Assembly: GCA_040386935.1 (NCBI GenBank)
Contig: JAZKEQ010000020.1
Span: 1 to 64,000, forward strand
Direction: 5' to 3'
DNA: 64,000 nt
Source of the DNA: JABMMZ01 sp040386935
GTDB lineage: Bacteria; Bacteroidota; Bacteroidia; NS11-12g; UBA955
Shown here: positions 8,761 through 17,434 of the stretch, one piece after another
Layout: each line of letters opens with the position of its first letter
Position numbering within the stretch: the stretch's first letter is position 1
Translations under genes and position numbers: made by a program
The notes under the pieces: model-generated
What the model was told of the DNA's origin: nothing
What the model saw: the letters and a program-made list of their open reading frames with translations, nothing else
Databases searched by the model: none

Positions 8761-9618
8761 TTACTGAATGGTGTCTTTGAAATTGTAGACGCCACCAACC
8801 ATTCCTAAACCATTGGTAACATTGCTTCTTAGAATAATAGGGTCGGTGTCAAAACTACCGCGATCGTTCTGATAATCCCTTACTTGTTCCAGATATTTAA
8901 AGTAATCTTCCTGAATGGTCTTAATGCTTATTTCAAATTTTGGAGAACCATTGACAGTACCAAATTGAATAGGAATTTTAATAGATTTATTCGCTCCGTT
9001 AAATGTGGCATCACTGAATGCATAACCCCCGTTATCCAGTTTATCATTATTTAAAAATACAGGGTCGTTTGAAACAATATCCAAAGGAAACCATTGGAGT
9101 ATAGATGCATCGTAATACCTGATTAAAAATTCATAATAGTTATTGGCAGCAGGATTATCTTTAAAATTAACTGTTAACTGTCCCAAAGGAAACCCTTCGT
9201 TATCAAGACCGATAGAATCAATATAGGTTGAAGATGAAACCAGACTTGCTGGAATATCGAGGTTTACAATAACTGATGGCAAACCTGGATTGGAAACTTC
9301 TACTCGATAATTTTTACCCGGAAGGGGTTTATAGTTCAGTGTATAAAATGCACCTGAATAAGTTAAGTCGCCTATAAAAATATTGTTCTCAAATAATTTT
9401 GCTGACGCTGATTTAAGTATATAGCCGGATGAATCTACTCGCTTTAAAATTGGCATACTTCTACTTACCTCCAGTTGAACTGTTACGTTTGTATTCAGTT
9501 CTCCATTGACAACCAGTTTAGAACTATACGGTGGCAAATCAAGTTCAATTGGCTTTACACAAGATGCAACACCGAGAATCAATAATATAAGTGCGGTAAT
9601 GTTAAATGACTTGTTCAT
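8761..9618 (-). CDS. DUF4249 family lipoprotein, partner of the TonB receptor
   Basis: The 285-residue lipoprotein has a lipobox ending LGVASC (Cys20). The LDLPPYSSKLVVNGELN segment and the later VSRSMPI and LPGKNYRVEV motifs are typical of DUF4249. In Bacteroidota these proteins are encoded directly downstream of TonB-dependent receptors with a carboxypeptidase-like regulatory domain, as here (2 bp gap). The family is presumed to be a surface lipoprotein that cooperates with the receptor. The cargo is unknown. Confidence 0.85.
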   Translation of the reverse strand: MNKSFNITALILLILGVASCVKPIELDLPPYSSKLVVNGELNTNVTVQLEVSRSMPILKRVDSSGYILKSASAKLFENNIFIGDLTYSGAFYTLNYKPLPGKNYRVEVSNPGLPSVIVNLDIPASLVSSSTYIDSIGLDNEGFPLGQLTVNFKDNPAANNYYEFLIRYYDASILQWFPLDIVSNDPVFLNNDKLDNGGYAFSDATFNGANKSIKIPIQFGTVNGSPKFEISIKTIQEDYFKYLEQVRDYQNDRGSFDTDPIILRSNVTNGLGMVGGVYNFKDTIQ

Positions 9619-9620
9619 TG

Positions 9621-12086
9621 TTAAAATTTGGTATAATATGAAATGCCGGGAATAAAGCCTAGAAAACTTCTTTGAAAAGCTTGAGGGTCGGGGTTTGAAG
9701 CAGATGAATTAACAATATAGACATAAGCCGGATTGTTTCTGAAAAGCAAATTGTAAATCGAAAAATTATAGCCTGATTCTGTTCCCCATGTATTGTCCCT
9801 AATTCGTTTAAATCCTATATCTATTCTGAAAGTATTGGCCAGTCTGTAATTGTTTTTAGCAGTATAATCGTAAACAATATCTCCATTGATGTCTCTATAC
9901 TTTCCAATAGGTACTGATTGTACATTACCTGTTGAAAATACCATGTTTACAGATAAATGGTGTCTGTCATCAATTTTTTGTTGAGCCACAATATTCACAT
10001 AATGCCTGCGATCAAACTGAAAATAATAATTCTGATCTCTATTGATACCTGGCGTATTACGAGTAGCCCATGAAAGTGTATAACTCATCCATCCTGATAA
10101 ATCTCCTTTGCGTTTGTGAATAAATGTTTCAATACCATAGCACCAGCCCTTACCCATTAATACTTTGTCTTCCCAGTTTTTATCGATTAATCCGAATACA
10201 GCACCTTCTTTTACATCAAGTACCTTACTCATATATTTATAATATCCCTCTATGGCTAATTCAATATTGTTTTCATACGGTTTTGATATCCCTAAAGTAA
10301 TCTGATGGGCTCTTTGAGGGCCTATATTGCCGGTGGCAGGTACCCATCTGTCGGTGATGTAAGAACTCGTATTATTTTCCAATGAATGTAAGGCCTGGTT
10401 CATCACAGTATAGCTCGCTTTAATGGCGTATTCGTTATTTATTCTGGCATTTAATGAAATGCGGGGTTCTACAAATAGGAAATTATTTTTTTGATAATTG
10501 TAATACACAAAACGCGAACCAAATAATAGCTTGGTGTTGTTATTCAATCGCAATTCATCTTCAATATAACCAACATACTCATTGCCTACCAATACTCTTG
10601 AACCACCTATATTGGTATCGTTCACGGTGCGATTATTTGATTTGTATTCCAGATCAATTGAACCCGGAACAAATCCCTTTATGCTCACTGAAGCACCAAA
10701 GTGAAGTGTATTGGTTTTATTCATCAGATAACTGTAATCCGCTTTGCCTGTAAAGTCTCTGATCACATTGTAATAATGGTAATTGTATTCTGATTTATTG
10801 AGACCGGTACCTGTATCAATTGCAGAGTGAATATTGAAAATAAAATTATTTCTATAGTGGGAATAACTGGCAGTATAGGTTGAAAAAAATTGATTATTAA
10901 TCACCTTGTCCAAGCGCACTGATGAAATAAAATTACCCCAATTTAAATCGAGTTCAATCTCATCTTTTCTTGTAAATGAGCGAATATTGCTTGTATCTGA
11001 AGCATAGGTATACAAACGATCGCGGCAACTAAAAATATTGAACATGATTTTGCTTTTGCTATTAAACCTGTGAGAAATTTTGGTATTGATATCGTAAAGC
11101 GTGTACCAGAATTTATTTTGAGGCGAATTGCCCAATCTTGTAAACCAGTCGAGGTAAGAACGCCTGGCCGCAAGCGCAAAAGTAGTTCTGCCATCGCGCG
11201 ACAATGGGCCGTTTAATTCAAGATTAAATGCAACAAAACTCTGAGATACATAGCCATGGGTATAGTTAGCATCTCCTTCTTTCATCGTAATATCCGTAAT
11301 GGCCGACAGCCTGCCACCATGTTTAGCGCTGTATCCGCTTTTGGTAACATTGATACTGTTAATACCCTCTGAATTAAAGATGGAATAAAAACCAAACAAG
11401 TGATTCATGTTGTAAACAGGTGTACCATCCAACAGCATGAGGTTTTGATCCTGTCCTCCACCTCTCACATACAAACCATTGGTGAGTTCAGTACCCGGCA
11501 TTACACCCGGCAAAAATTTGATCCCCCTTACCACATCCACTTCACCACCAAGGTTGGGCAATTGACTTATTTGCAGTCCGGGGACTTCTATGAACCCATT
11601 TTCCGGTCGGTCGATGATTTTTGTATTTCGGGCCAGTGCTAAACGAATGAGGTAATTAACTTCATTATTATTTGAAATTGTTGGCCTTATTTCTCTAAAG
11701 GTTGTGTCATCCTCATCGATTGGTTCCTGAGGTTTGGTCGGATTGTCATAAGGATTGGTTTGTGCCTCATCTTCTCCTAATTCACGCAAACTGACATTGC
11801 TGTTTTTGTTTTTATTGATAACTGTTGTATCAATTTGTGCGGCATAATTCTCTGACAGATACATGATGTTTTTGGTACCATAAGGAATACTGAGGGCATA
11901 GTACCCCGAGTTATTGGTAACAGTACCTGCTCCGGTTTGCGGGCAGTAAACATAAGCGCCAACAATGACTTCACCCGATCCTCGCTTTGTAACAAAGCCC
12001 GACACCGTGAAACTTTGTCCATTTAAATGTGCGATGCAGAAAAAGAATGTTAATAAACAGAAAAATTTGTGTTTTTTAAACAACAT
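9621..12086 (-). CDS. TonB-dependent outer-membrane receptor with carboxypeptidase-like regulatory domain
   Basis: The 821 residues comprise a signal peptide (1-24), an N-terminal carboxypeptidase-D regulatory-like domain (about 26-105), a linker, then a plug domain (about 185-290; LPNLGGEVDVVRGIKFLPG and YVRGGGQDQNLMLLDGTPVYN). A long beta-barrel rich in aromatic strands follows. It belongs to the group co-encoded with DUF4249 lipoproteins, not with SusD. Uptake would be energised by ExbBD-TonB encoded elsewhere. Nothing nearby reveals the substrate. A complete promoter lies at 12103-12134. Confidence 0.92.
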   Translation of the reverse strand: MLFKKHKFFCLLTFFFCIAHLNGQSFTVSGFVTKRGSGEVIVGAYVYCPQTGAGTVTNNSGYYALSIPYGTKNIMYLSENYAAQIDTTVINKNKNSNVSLRELGEDEAQTNPYDNPTKPQEPIDEDDTTFREIRPTISNNNEVNYLIRLALARNTKIIDRPENGFIEVPGLQISQLPNLGGEVDVVRGIKFLPGVMPGTELTNGLYVRGGGQDQNLMLLDGTPVYNMNHLFGFYSIFNSEGINSINVTKSGYSAKHGGRLSAITDITMKEGDANYTHGYVSQSFVAFNLELNGPLSRDGRTTFALAARRSYLDWFTRLGNSPQNKFWYTLYDINTKISHRFNSKSKIMFNIFSCRDRLYTYASDTSNIRSFTRKDEIELDLNWGNFISSVRLDKVINNQFFSTYTASYSHYRNNFIFNIHSAIDTGTGLNKSEYNYHYYNVIRDFTGKADYSYLMNKTNTLHFGASVSIKGFVPGSIDLEYKSNNRTVNDTNIGGSRVLVGNEYVGYIEDELRLNNNTKLLFGSRFVYYNYQKNNFLFVEPRISLNARINNEYAIKASYTVMNQALHSLENNTSSYITDRWVPATGNIGPQRAHQITLGISKPYENNIELAIEGYYKYMSKVLDVKEGAVFGLIDKNWEDKVLMGKGWCYGIETFIHKRKGDLSGWMSYTLSWATRNTPGINRDQNYYFQFDRRHYVNIVAQQKIDDRHHLSVNMVFSTGNVQSVPIGKYRDINGDIVYDYTAKNNYRLANTFRIDIGFKRIRDNTWGTESGYNFSIYNLLFRNNPAYVYIVNSSASNPDPQAFQRSFLGFIPGISYYTKF

Positions 12087-12102
12087 AAAAGTATTAAAAA
12101 TT

Positions 12103-12134
12103 CAAATATACTTCAATAATCCATGAGTTTGCAA
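12103..12134 (-). promoter_or_regulatory. Promoter of the TonB receptor/DUF4249 operon
   Basis: On the minus strand TTG (12134-12132), a 21-base spacer and TATATTTG (12110-12103) fit the Bacteroidota consensus. The ATG is at 12086, giving a leader of about 12 nt. Confidence 0.65.
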
Positions 12135-12207
12135 GGCTCTATTGCTTATTTTATTAAAAGTTTGTGGAAAACCATAAAATACACAGCCTTATCTTTGATT
12201 TAATATT

Positions 12208-12750
12208 TTGCAGTTAAAAACAGCGATATTCATTGGATACACACTACTTAACATTGGTATAGCCGGTGCCGTTACTCATGGCGACACCACTGCCGTAAAG
12301 GTAGATACCACCGATGTTTTACGGGGACTCGACATGAAGGTTGTACCCGATGTAAAAACGCTTCACAAAGTTGCAAAAAAGTACATGGGCCGATGGAATT
12401 ATCTTTTTTTGGCCATCAAGATTGAAGAAAGTGGCAATACCGGTCATTACAGTTGGCTATCTACTAATCATTACAACCTTTGCGGCATGCGCTTTCCGCG
12501 TTCTCGCAGAACCTATGCCATTGGTTCTACCAATACCAATTACGCTATTTTCAGAAACTGGTTCGAGTGCATGCTCGACTTCAAATTGTACATCGATAAT
12601 ATTGAAACAAAATTCGTTGAAAAACACAAACGCGCGCCAAAAAGCGATGCTGAAATGATCGATTACATGTTCAATACCTTCAACCATTTCACCAAATGGA
12701 AACGCGACATGCATATTTTGATTAAATATGTGAAGAAGAAGTACCCTTGA
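12208..12750 (+). CDS. Secreted glucosaminidase-domain-like protein
   Basis: The 180-residue protein begins with a signal peptide that only exists if translation starts at TTG (12208). The first in-frame ATG comes 43 codons in, after the hydrophobic segment. The body resembles the mannosyl-glycoprotein endo-beta-N-acetylglucosaminidase/Bax fold: LFLAIKIEESGNTGHYS with candidate catalytic Glu73/Glu74, then NHYNLCGMRFPRSR and a YAIF/WFECM segment. Role inferred: peptidoglycan hydrolysis or a non-catalytic wall-binding relative. A TATCTTTG -7-like element at 12190-12197 would place transcription only a few bases before the TTG. The TGA stop lies at the start of an intergenic repeat arm. Confidence 0.7.
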   Translation: MQLKTAIFIGYTLLNIGIAGAVTHGDTTAVKVDTTDVLRGLDMKVVPDVKTLHKVAKKYMGRWNYLFLAIKIEESGNTGHYSWLSTNHYNLCGMRFPRSRRTYAIGSTNTNYAIFRNWFECMLDFKLYIDNIETKFVEKHKRAPKSDAEMIDYMFNTFNHFTKWKRDMHILIKYVKKKYP

Positions 12751-12787
12751 TTTGGTAATTTGGTGATTAGTTAATTTGATAATTGGG
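12749..12787. repeat. Left arm of intergenic TTTGGTGATT-type repeat, locus 1
   Basis: A degenerate run of ATTTGGTAATTTGGTGATT-like words starts in the stop codon of the glucosaminidase-like gene. Its reverse complement resembles the two repeats at 12905 and 12998 and the arms of locus 2 at 17132 and 17396, so it belongs to a family of inverted arms between convergent genes. Confidence 0.7.
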
Positions 12788-12904
12788 TTTAACTTGAATT
12801 AAAGATATAGCAAACTAATTCCTTTTTTTCTTAAATACTTTATTCCCTTTAAAATTAATAAACAGAGATTACTGACCTGATAATTTAGGATTAACAAATA
12901 GTCT

Positions 12905-12940
12905 CCATTATCAAATCATCAAATTCTCACATTATCAAAT
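12905..12940. repeat. 36-bp direct repeat, copy 1 (locus 1 right arm)
   Basis: Identical over 36 bp to 12998-13033. Built of CATTATCAAAT and CATCAAATT words, which are the inverse complement of the left arm at 12749. Confidence 0.85.
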
Positions 12941-12997
12941 TTACCCCCTTAACTCCCTCTCCAGATAATAGACATTCTTTTTTGAACTGACTCTTCC

Positions 12998-13033
12998 CCA
13001 TTATCAAATCATCAAATTCTCACATTATCAAAT
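12998..13033. repeat. 36-bp direct repeat, copy 2 (locus 1 right arm)
   Basis: Exact copy of 12905-12940, starting 93 bp further on. It ends 7 bp before the TAG of the convergent YdcF-like gene. The 290-bp gap 12751-13040 holds this repeat set and AT-rich filler, and no gene that I can support. Confidence 0.85.
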
Positions 13034-13040
13034 CCCCCCC

Positions 13041-13793
13041 CTATTTCCTCACCCAATACACCACATACCCCACCCATTCCTTTATTACTAACTCTAGATT
13101 GTAGAGGGCTTTGGGCGATGGTACCAGTAAATTATCAATGGCGTAATCCCTTATATCGGAACTCATAAAATTCACGGGATAGTAGTCGATATTTTCTCTT
13201 ACATCAAAACACACTTTGGCCCTTGGTAAATGCCAGGCACTGCTAATTACCAATATGGAATCTTTGATGTGCAATGAGTCCAATAGTTTGTAACTGTACG
13301 CTGCATTTTCTTCCGTATTGCGACTCTTATTTTCTGAAATAATGGCTGAATCGGGAATGCCTAATGACAATAAATAATTTTTAACAATGTCCGCTTCTTT
13401 AGTTGCCTGATTGGTGAGACTGCCACTTCCGCTGCTAATTAACAGGCGCTGCACTTTATGCTGCTTGTATAAACTTATAGCTTGCAACAATCTATCGCTT
13501 GATTCATAAAATACGGTATTGCCTGTAGCTCTGTCTTTGCCCGCAAATCCGCCCAATACAATGGCCACTTTGTAATTCGAGTCAAGGGCCATGGTGTTGC
13601 GATATTCGTAGCGCAATACCAATTCATTTACCAGAAAATTATTGGACATCAGAAACAACATGATGGTGGCAATAATCAAGCGTCTTTTGCGCTTTACTTC
13701 ATCTTTGGTAAATATGCCTCTGATAAACACAAACAGGATCCAAACCAGGGGCTTTATCAGAAACAACAATATTTTTGACAGTATAAAAAACAT
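13041..13793 (-). CDS. YdcF/ElyC-like membrane protein (DUF218)
   Basis: The 250-residue protein has two hydrophobic N-terminal segments (about 1-25 and 38-58) and a DUF218 domain (about 73-240). The domain motifs are VAIVLGGFAG, LLISSGSG, the acidic ENKSRNTEENA signature and SSAWHLPRAK. Family members such as SanA/ElyC in E. coli affect envelope integrity, but the biochemical activity is unsettled. It is a single gene between htpG (divergent) and a repeat-bearing convergent gap. A TAATTTTG -7-like element lies at 13820-13813. Start is ATG. Confidence 0.82.
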   Translation of the reverse strand: MFFILSKILLFLIKPLVWILFVFIRGIFTKDEVKRKRRLIIATIMLFLMSNNFLVNELVLRYEYRNTMALDSNYKVAIVLGGFAGKDRATGNTVFYESSDRLLQAISLYKQHKVQRLLISSGSGSLTNQATKEADIVKNYLLSLGIPDSAIISENKSRNTEENAAYSYKLLDSLHIKDSILVISSAWHLPRAKVCFDVRENIDYYPVNFMSSDIRDYAIDNLLVPSPKALYNLELVIKEWVGYVVYWVRK

Positions 13794-13884
13794 TTTTTGT
13801 CTGCAAATATGCCAAAATTACTGAAATATGTCATTGGTTTAATATTTGAATGAAAGGAATTACTTAATTAAATATAACATTACC

Positions 13885-15687
13885 ATGAGTAGAACAGGCA
13901 GTATATCGGTGAACACCGAAAACATTTTCCCCATCATCAAGAAATTCCTTTACAGTGATCATGAAATATTTTTAAGAGAATTAATCTCTAATGCAACTGA
14001 CGCTTGTAATAAACTGAAAACACTTGCCAGTGTTGGCGAGTTTAAAGGTGAAACAGGCGACTTTAAAATCAGTGTATCGATTGATGAAACGGCCAAAACC
14101 CTTACCATTAGCGACAATGGAATTGGTATGACTGCCGATGAAATTGAAAAGTACATCAACCAACTGGCTTTTTCAGGTGCCGAAGAATTTGTAAAACTGT
14201 ATAAAGATAAAGCTGATGCCAATGTTATCGGTCATTTCGGACTGGGTTTCTACTCTGCCTTTATGGTGGCTTCAAAAGTTGAAATCAATACCTTGTCGTG
14301 GAGAGAAGGTGCTACTGCCGCCAAATGGGAATGCGATGGCAGCACACAATTTACCATCAGCGATGGCACCCGTACCGAAAGAGGTACTGATATTATTTTA
14401 TATCTGGCTGACGATAGTCATGAGTTTGCAGAGAAATACAAAATCTCTCAATTGCTGACCAAATACTGTAAGTTTTTACCTGTGGCTATTCATTTTGATG
14501 ACAAAATCATCAACGAAGAAAAACCATTGTGGCTCAGCAAACCTGCTGATTTAAAAGATGAAGATTACATCAAATTTTATCAGACCCTCTACCCTTTTGC
14601 ACAACCGCCTTTGTTCTGGATACACATCAATGTTGACTACCCTTTCAACCTGACCGGTATTCTGTATTTCCCTAAAGTTGACAGTGCCATAGAAGCCGAC
14701 AAACACAAGGTACAATTGTACAGCAACCAGGTATTTGTAACGGATAATGTAAAAGACATTTTACCTGAATTTTTAATGTTGCTGCACGGTGTTATCGATT
14801 CACCGGATATTCCTTTGAACGTGTCGCGTAGCAGCTTGCAAAGCGATGGCAATGTTAAAAAAATAACAGGTCACATCACTAAAAAAGTGGCTGATAAACT
14901 GGCTGAATTATTTAAAGCCAATCGCGAAGATTTTGAAACTAAATGGCCAAGCATTGATTTGTTTGTTAAATACGGCATGTTGAGTGATGAGAAATTTGCC
15001 GAAAAAGCAAAAGACTATTGCCTGTTGCAAAACACCAAAGGTGAATACAGCACCATCACCGACCATATTGAAGCTGTAAAAGCCACACAAACCGACAAGG
15101 ATGGCAATACAGTGGTATTGTATACCAACCATGCCGACAACGAATACACTTACATTAAAGCCGCTGAAAACAAAGGCTATGCTGTAGTAAAACTGGAAGG
15201 TCCGCTCGACAATCACTTTACAGGTTACATCGAACAACACAACGAAAAAGTACAATGCAAACGTGTAGATGCCGATGCTGTCGACCGCCTGATACCTCAG
15301 GAAAACAGCACTGTTGCTCTGCTGAGTGAAGATGAAAGCAAGCAACTGGTAAGCCTTTTCGAAGGAGTAAACACTTTATCAGAGATTAAATTTAAGACAG
15401 ACAATCTGAATCCTGGAGATGCATTAATTACCATTACGGAGAGTGAATACGACAGACGTATGCGCGAAATGAGTAAAATGAATGGCTTTAATATGTTTGG
15501 CAATATGCCTTTGACCTATCAGGCTATTTTGAATACCAACCACGCAAAAGCCAAGAAACTGGCCGCTGCCGGTGACGAAGGAAAAATACTGGCTTCAAAA
15601 GCATTGAATCTGGCATTATTGTCGAAAGGCATGCTGAAAGGCGAAACCCTTAACCAGTATATACACTCCGAATTAGAAAATTTATAA
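13885..15687 (+). CDS. htpG: Molecular chaperone HtpG (Hsp90)
   Basis: Hsp90 ATPase chaperone, cytosolic, 600 residues. The N-terminal GHKL ATPase motifs are all present: ELISNATDACNK, DNGIGM, and GHFGLGFYSAFMV. The middle and C-terminal domains follow, with the NVSRSSLQSD motif. The frame can be extended 13 codons upstream to a TTG at 13846, but the ATG at 13885 directly precedes the conserved MSRTGSISVNTENIFP start and is chosen. It is flanked upstream by the divergent YdcF-like gene and downstream by trxA in the same direction (124 bp gap with its own promoter element). Confidence 0.96.
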   Translation: MSRTGSISVNTENIFPIIKKFLYSDHEIFLRELISNATDACNKLKTLASVGEFKGETGDFKISVSIDETAKTLTISDNGIGMTADEIEKYINQLAFSGAEEFVKLYKDKADANVIGHFGLGFYSAFMVASKVEINTLSWREGATAAKWECDGSTQFTISDGTRTERGTDIILYLADDSHEFAEKYKISQLLTKYCKFLPVAIHFDDKIINEEKPLWLSKPADLKDEDYIKFYQTLYPFAQPPLFWIHINVDYPFNLTGILYFPKVDSAIEADKHKVQLYSNQVFVTDNVKDILPEFLMLLHGVIDSPDIPLNVSRSSLQSDGNVKKITGHITKKVADKLAELFKANREDFETKWPSIDLFVKYGMLSDEKFAEKAKDYCLLQNTKGEYSTITDHIEAVKATQTDKDGNTVVLYTNHADNEYTYIKAAENKGYAVVKLEGPLDNHFTGYIEQHNEKVQCKRVDADAVDRLIPQENSTVALLSEDESKQLVSLFEGVNTLSEIKFKTDNLNPGDALITITESEYDRRMREMSKMNGFNMFGNMPLTYQAILNTNHAKAKKLAAAGDEGKILASKALNLALLSKGMLKGETLNQYIHSELENL

Positions 15688-15747
15688 ACATTGAACTCTC
15701 TATAAGTCAATAATCAAATTTGATGTTATTAATCGACTTGTGGATTT

Positions 15748-15755
15748 TAATTTTG
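15748..15755 (+). promoter_or_regulatory. -7 element of trxA
   Basis: TAATTTTG matches TAnnTTTG and lies 56 bp before the trxA ATG. The nearest upstream TTG (15720-15722) is 25 bp away, slightly longer than the usual spacer. Confidence 0.45.
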
Positions 15756-15811
15756 TAGTGTTAAATTAAAAAGACTTTTTTTTGAACAATAAATCATAAT
15801 CAATATAACAA

Positions 15812-16132
15812 ATGGCTAAACATTTCACAGACGCTTCATGGGAAACTGAAGTATTACAATCAGACAAACCGGTATTAGTAGATTTTTGGGCAGAATGGTG
15901 CGGACCTTGCCGCATGATCGGTCCATTGGTAGAAGAATTAGCAACTGAATACGAAGGAAAAGCTCTGATCGGTAAGTTAAACGTAGATGAAAACCCAGGC
16001 GTAGCTTCTAAATACGGTATTCGCAGCATACCTACCATCCTTGTTTTCAAAGGTGGCGAAGTAGTTGATAAAATCGTTGGTGCAGTGCCTAAAAACATGA
16101 TTGCACAAAAGATTAATGCACAAGTTGCATAA
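15812..16132 (+). CDS. trxA: Thioredoxin
   Basis: A classical 106-residue thioredoxin. The redox motif WCGPC is at 29-33 within DFWAEWCGPC, and the cis-proline loop is RSIPTILVFKGG. It reduces protein disulfides in the cytosol using thioredoxin reductase, which is not in this window. There is no signal peptide. A strong intrinsic terminator follows at 16159-16189, so it is probably monocistronic with the -7 element at 15748. Confidence 0.97.
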   Translation: MAKHFTDASWETEVLQSDKPVLVDFWAEWCGPCRMIGPLVEELATEYEGKALIGKLNVDENPGVASKYGIRSIPTILVFKGGEVVDKIVGAVPKNMIAQKINAQVA

Positions 16133-16158
16133 TATATAACAGCAATAATTCACATTTT

Positions 16159-16189
16159 AAAAGAGCAGACAACATCTGCTCTTTTTTTA
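16159..16189 (+). terminator. Rho-independent terminator of trxA
   Basis: Perfect 11-bp inverted repeat AAAAGAGCAGA / TCTGCTCTTTT with a 5-nt loop, running into a T tract (16182-16188). Confidence 0.9.
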
Positions 16190-16227
16190 TTTTTAAATAC
16201 AAGCTTTTAATTCTTACTTTGTAATCC

Positions 16228-17130
16228 ATGAATCTCCGTGAATCTGCACATGCCTTCGAAAATCTGGAATTATTAGCTTCTCAGGTGGTAGAGGGTTTTA
16301 TTACCGGCCTGCACCGCAGTCCTTTTCACGGTTTTTCAGTTGAGTTTGCCGAACACAAAATTTACAACAAGGGCGAATCTACCCGTCACATCGACTGGAA
16401 ATTATTTGCCCGTACCGATAAGTTGTTCGTTAAGCGCTACGAGGAAGAAACCAATTTGCGCTGTCATCTGGTACTCGATACCTCTTCGAGCATGTATTAC
16501 CCCGAAGGCAGTTTGTCTAAATTAAAGTTTGGTGTATTGGCTTCAGCAGTATTGGCCAACTTGATGAAAAAGCAAAGAGATGCATTTTCACTCACCCTGT
16601 TTGACGATACCATTTATCACCAAACAGAAGTGCGCTCTTCAGCTTCGCACTACCGCCAGCTATTGATTCTTTTACAGGAAGCATTGAACAGAAAGGCTGA
16701 GAAAAAAACAACTGATGTTGCCGAAACGCTTAACACTCTGGCCGAACAAATACACCGCAGAAGTCTGGTCGTTATTATGAGCGACATGATGGACGGCAGC
16801 AATGACAATGCCGCACTATTCGATGCATTGCAACACTTAAAATTCAGAAAGCACGAAGTGATATTATTTCACATTGCCGATGGCGATACCGAACTCGACT
16901 TTAACTTTGAAAATCGTCCCTACCGTTTTGTTGACAGCGAAACCGGTCAGGAATTAAAACTATATCCCGAAGATGTAAAGCAGCGTTATCTTGCGCAAAT
17001 GCACGACTACAAACGCGACCTGCAACTCAAATGCCATCAGTATAAAATTGATTTTGTAGAAGCCGATGTAAGAAAAGATTTCAGTCAGATTCTGATTCCT
17101 TTTTTGGTGAAAAGACAGAAGATGCTGTAG
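16228..17130 (+). CDS. DUF58 domain protein (vWA-like)
   Basis: The 300-residue soluble protein has the DUF58 signature RHIDWKLFAR (about 53-62), followed by a von Willebrand A-like fold whose metal-site motif is DTSSSM at 84-89, and a VVIMSDMMD strand. DUF58 proteins are usually encoded next to a MoxR AAA+ ATPase and vWA/BatA proteins and are thought to act in chaperone-like or stress functions. None of those partners is adjacent here: upstream is a terminated trxA and downstream is a convergent T9SS cargo gene. The stop codon abuts a repeat arm. Confidence 0.88.
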   Translation: MNLRESAHAFENLELLASQVVEGFITGLHRSPFHGFSVEFAEHKIYNKGESTRHIDWKLFARTDKLFVKRYEEETNLRCHLVLDTSSSMYYPEGSLSKLKFGVLASAVLANLMKKQRDAFSLTLFDDTIYHQTEVRSSASHYRQLLILLQEALNRKAEKKTTDVAETLNTLAEQIHRRSLVVIMSDMMDGSNDNAALFDALQHLKFRKHEVILFHIADGDTELDFNFENRPYRFVDSETGQELKLYPEDVKQRYLAQMHDYKRDLQLKCHQYKIDFVEADVRKDFSQILIPFLVKRQKML

Positions 17131-17131
17131 G

Positions 17132-17170
17132 AATTTGGTGATTTGATGATTTGGTGATTTGATGATTGAG
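17132..17170. repeat. Left arm of intergenic TTTGGTGATT-type repeat, locus 2
   Basis: Contains two perfect tandem copies of ATTTGGTGATTTGATG (17133-17148 and 17149-17164), starting right after the TAG of the DUF58 gene. The arm is largely complementary to 17396-17434. Confidence 0.85.
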
Positions 17171-17395
17171 ATTTACTGTGTTTAAAATTTAATCTCATAC
17201 TGTTATTATATCTTAATGACAATAATTCAAGATTGAAGACACTAATAAATTCAAAAATTTATATATCATAAAATTCAAAAATCCCTTAAACTCTATTTAT
17301 TTTACTTTAAAACGCCAGTTTGTTCGGAAATTATTTAACGCATTAAAGCAGATAAACATTTGATTAATTAAGAATTGCTTTCTACTCAACGAAAG

Positions 17396-17434
17396 CCCCA
17401 TTACCAAATTACCAAATCATCAAATTATCTCATT
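17396..17434. repeat. Right arm of intergenic repeat, locus 2, overlapping a gene's 3' end
   Basis: The reverse complement of this 39-bp arm matches the left arm at 17132 over most positions, including the core ATTTGATGATTTGGT. It supplies the last codon(s) and the TAA stop (17425-17427) of the convergent T9SS cargo gene. The paralogous gene at 21922 lacks the arm and ends differently. The 294-bp gap 17131-17424 otherwise holds AT-rich DNA with no supportable gene. Confidence 0.85.

Noticed and set aside
14908..15345. 145-codon frame antisense to htpG
   Set aside because: Lies wholly inside a conserved gene and reads as hydrophobic shadow sequence.
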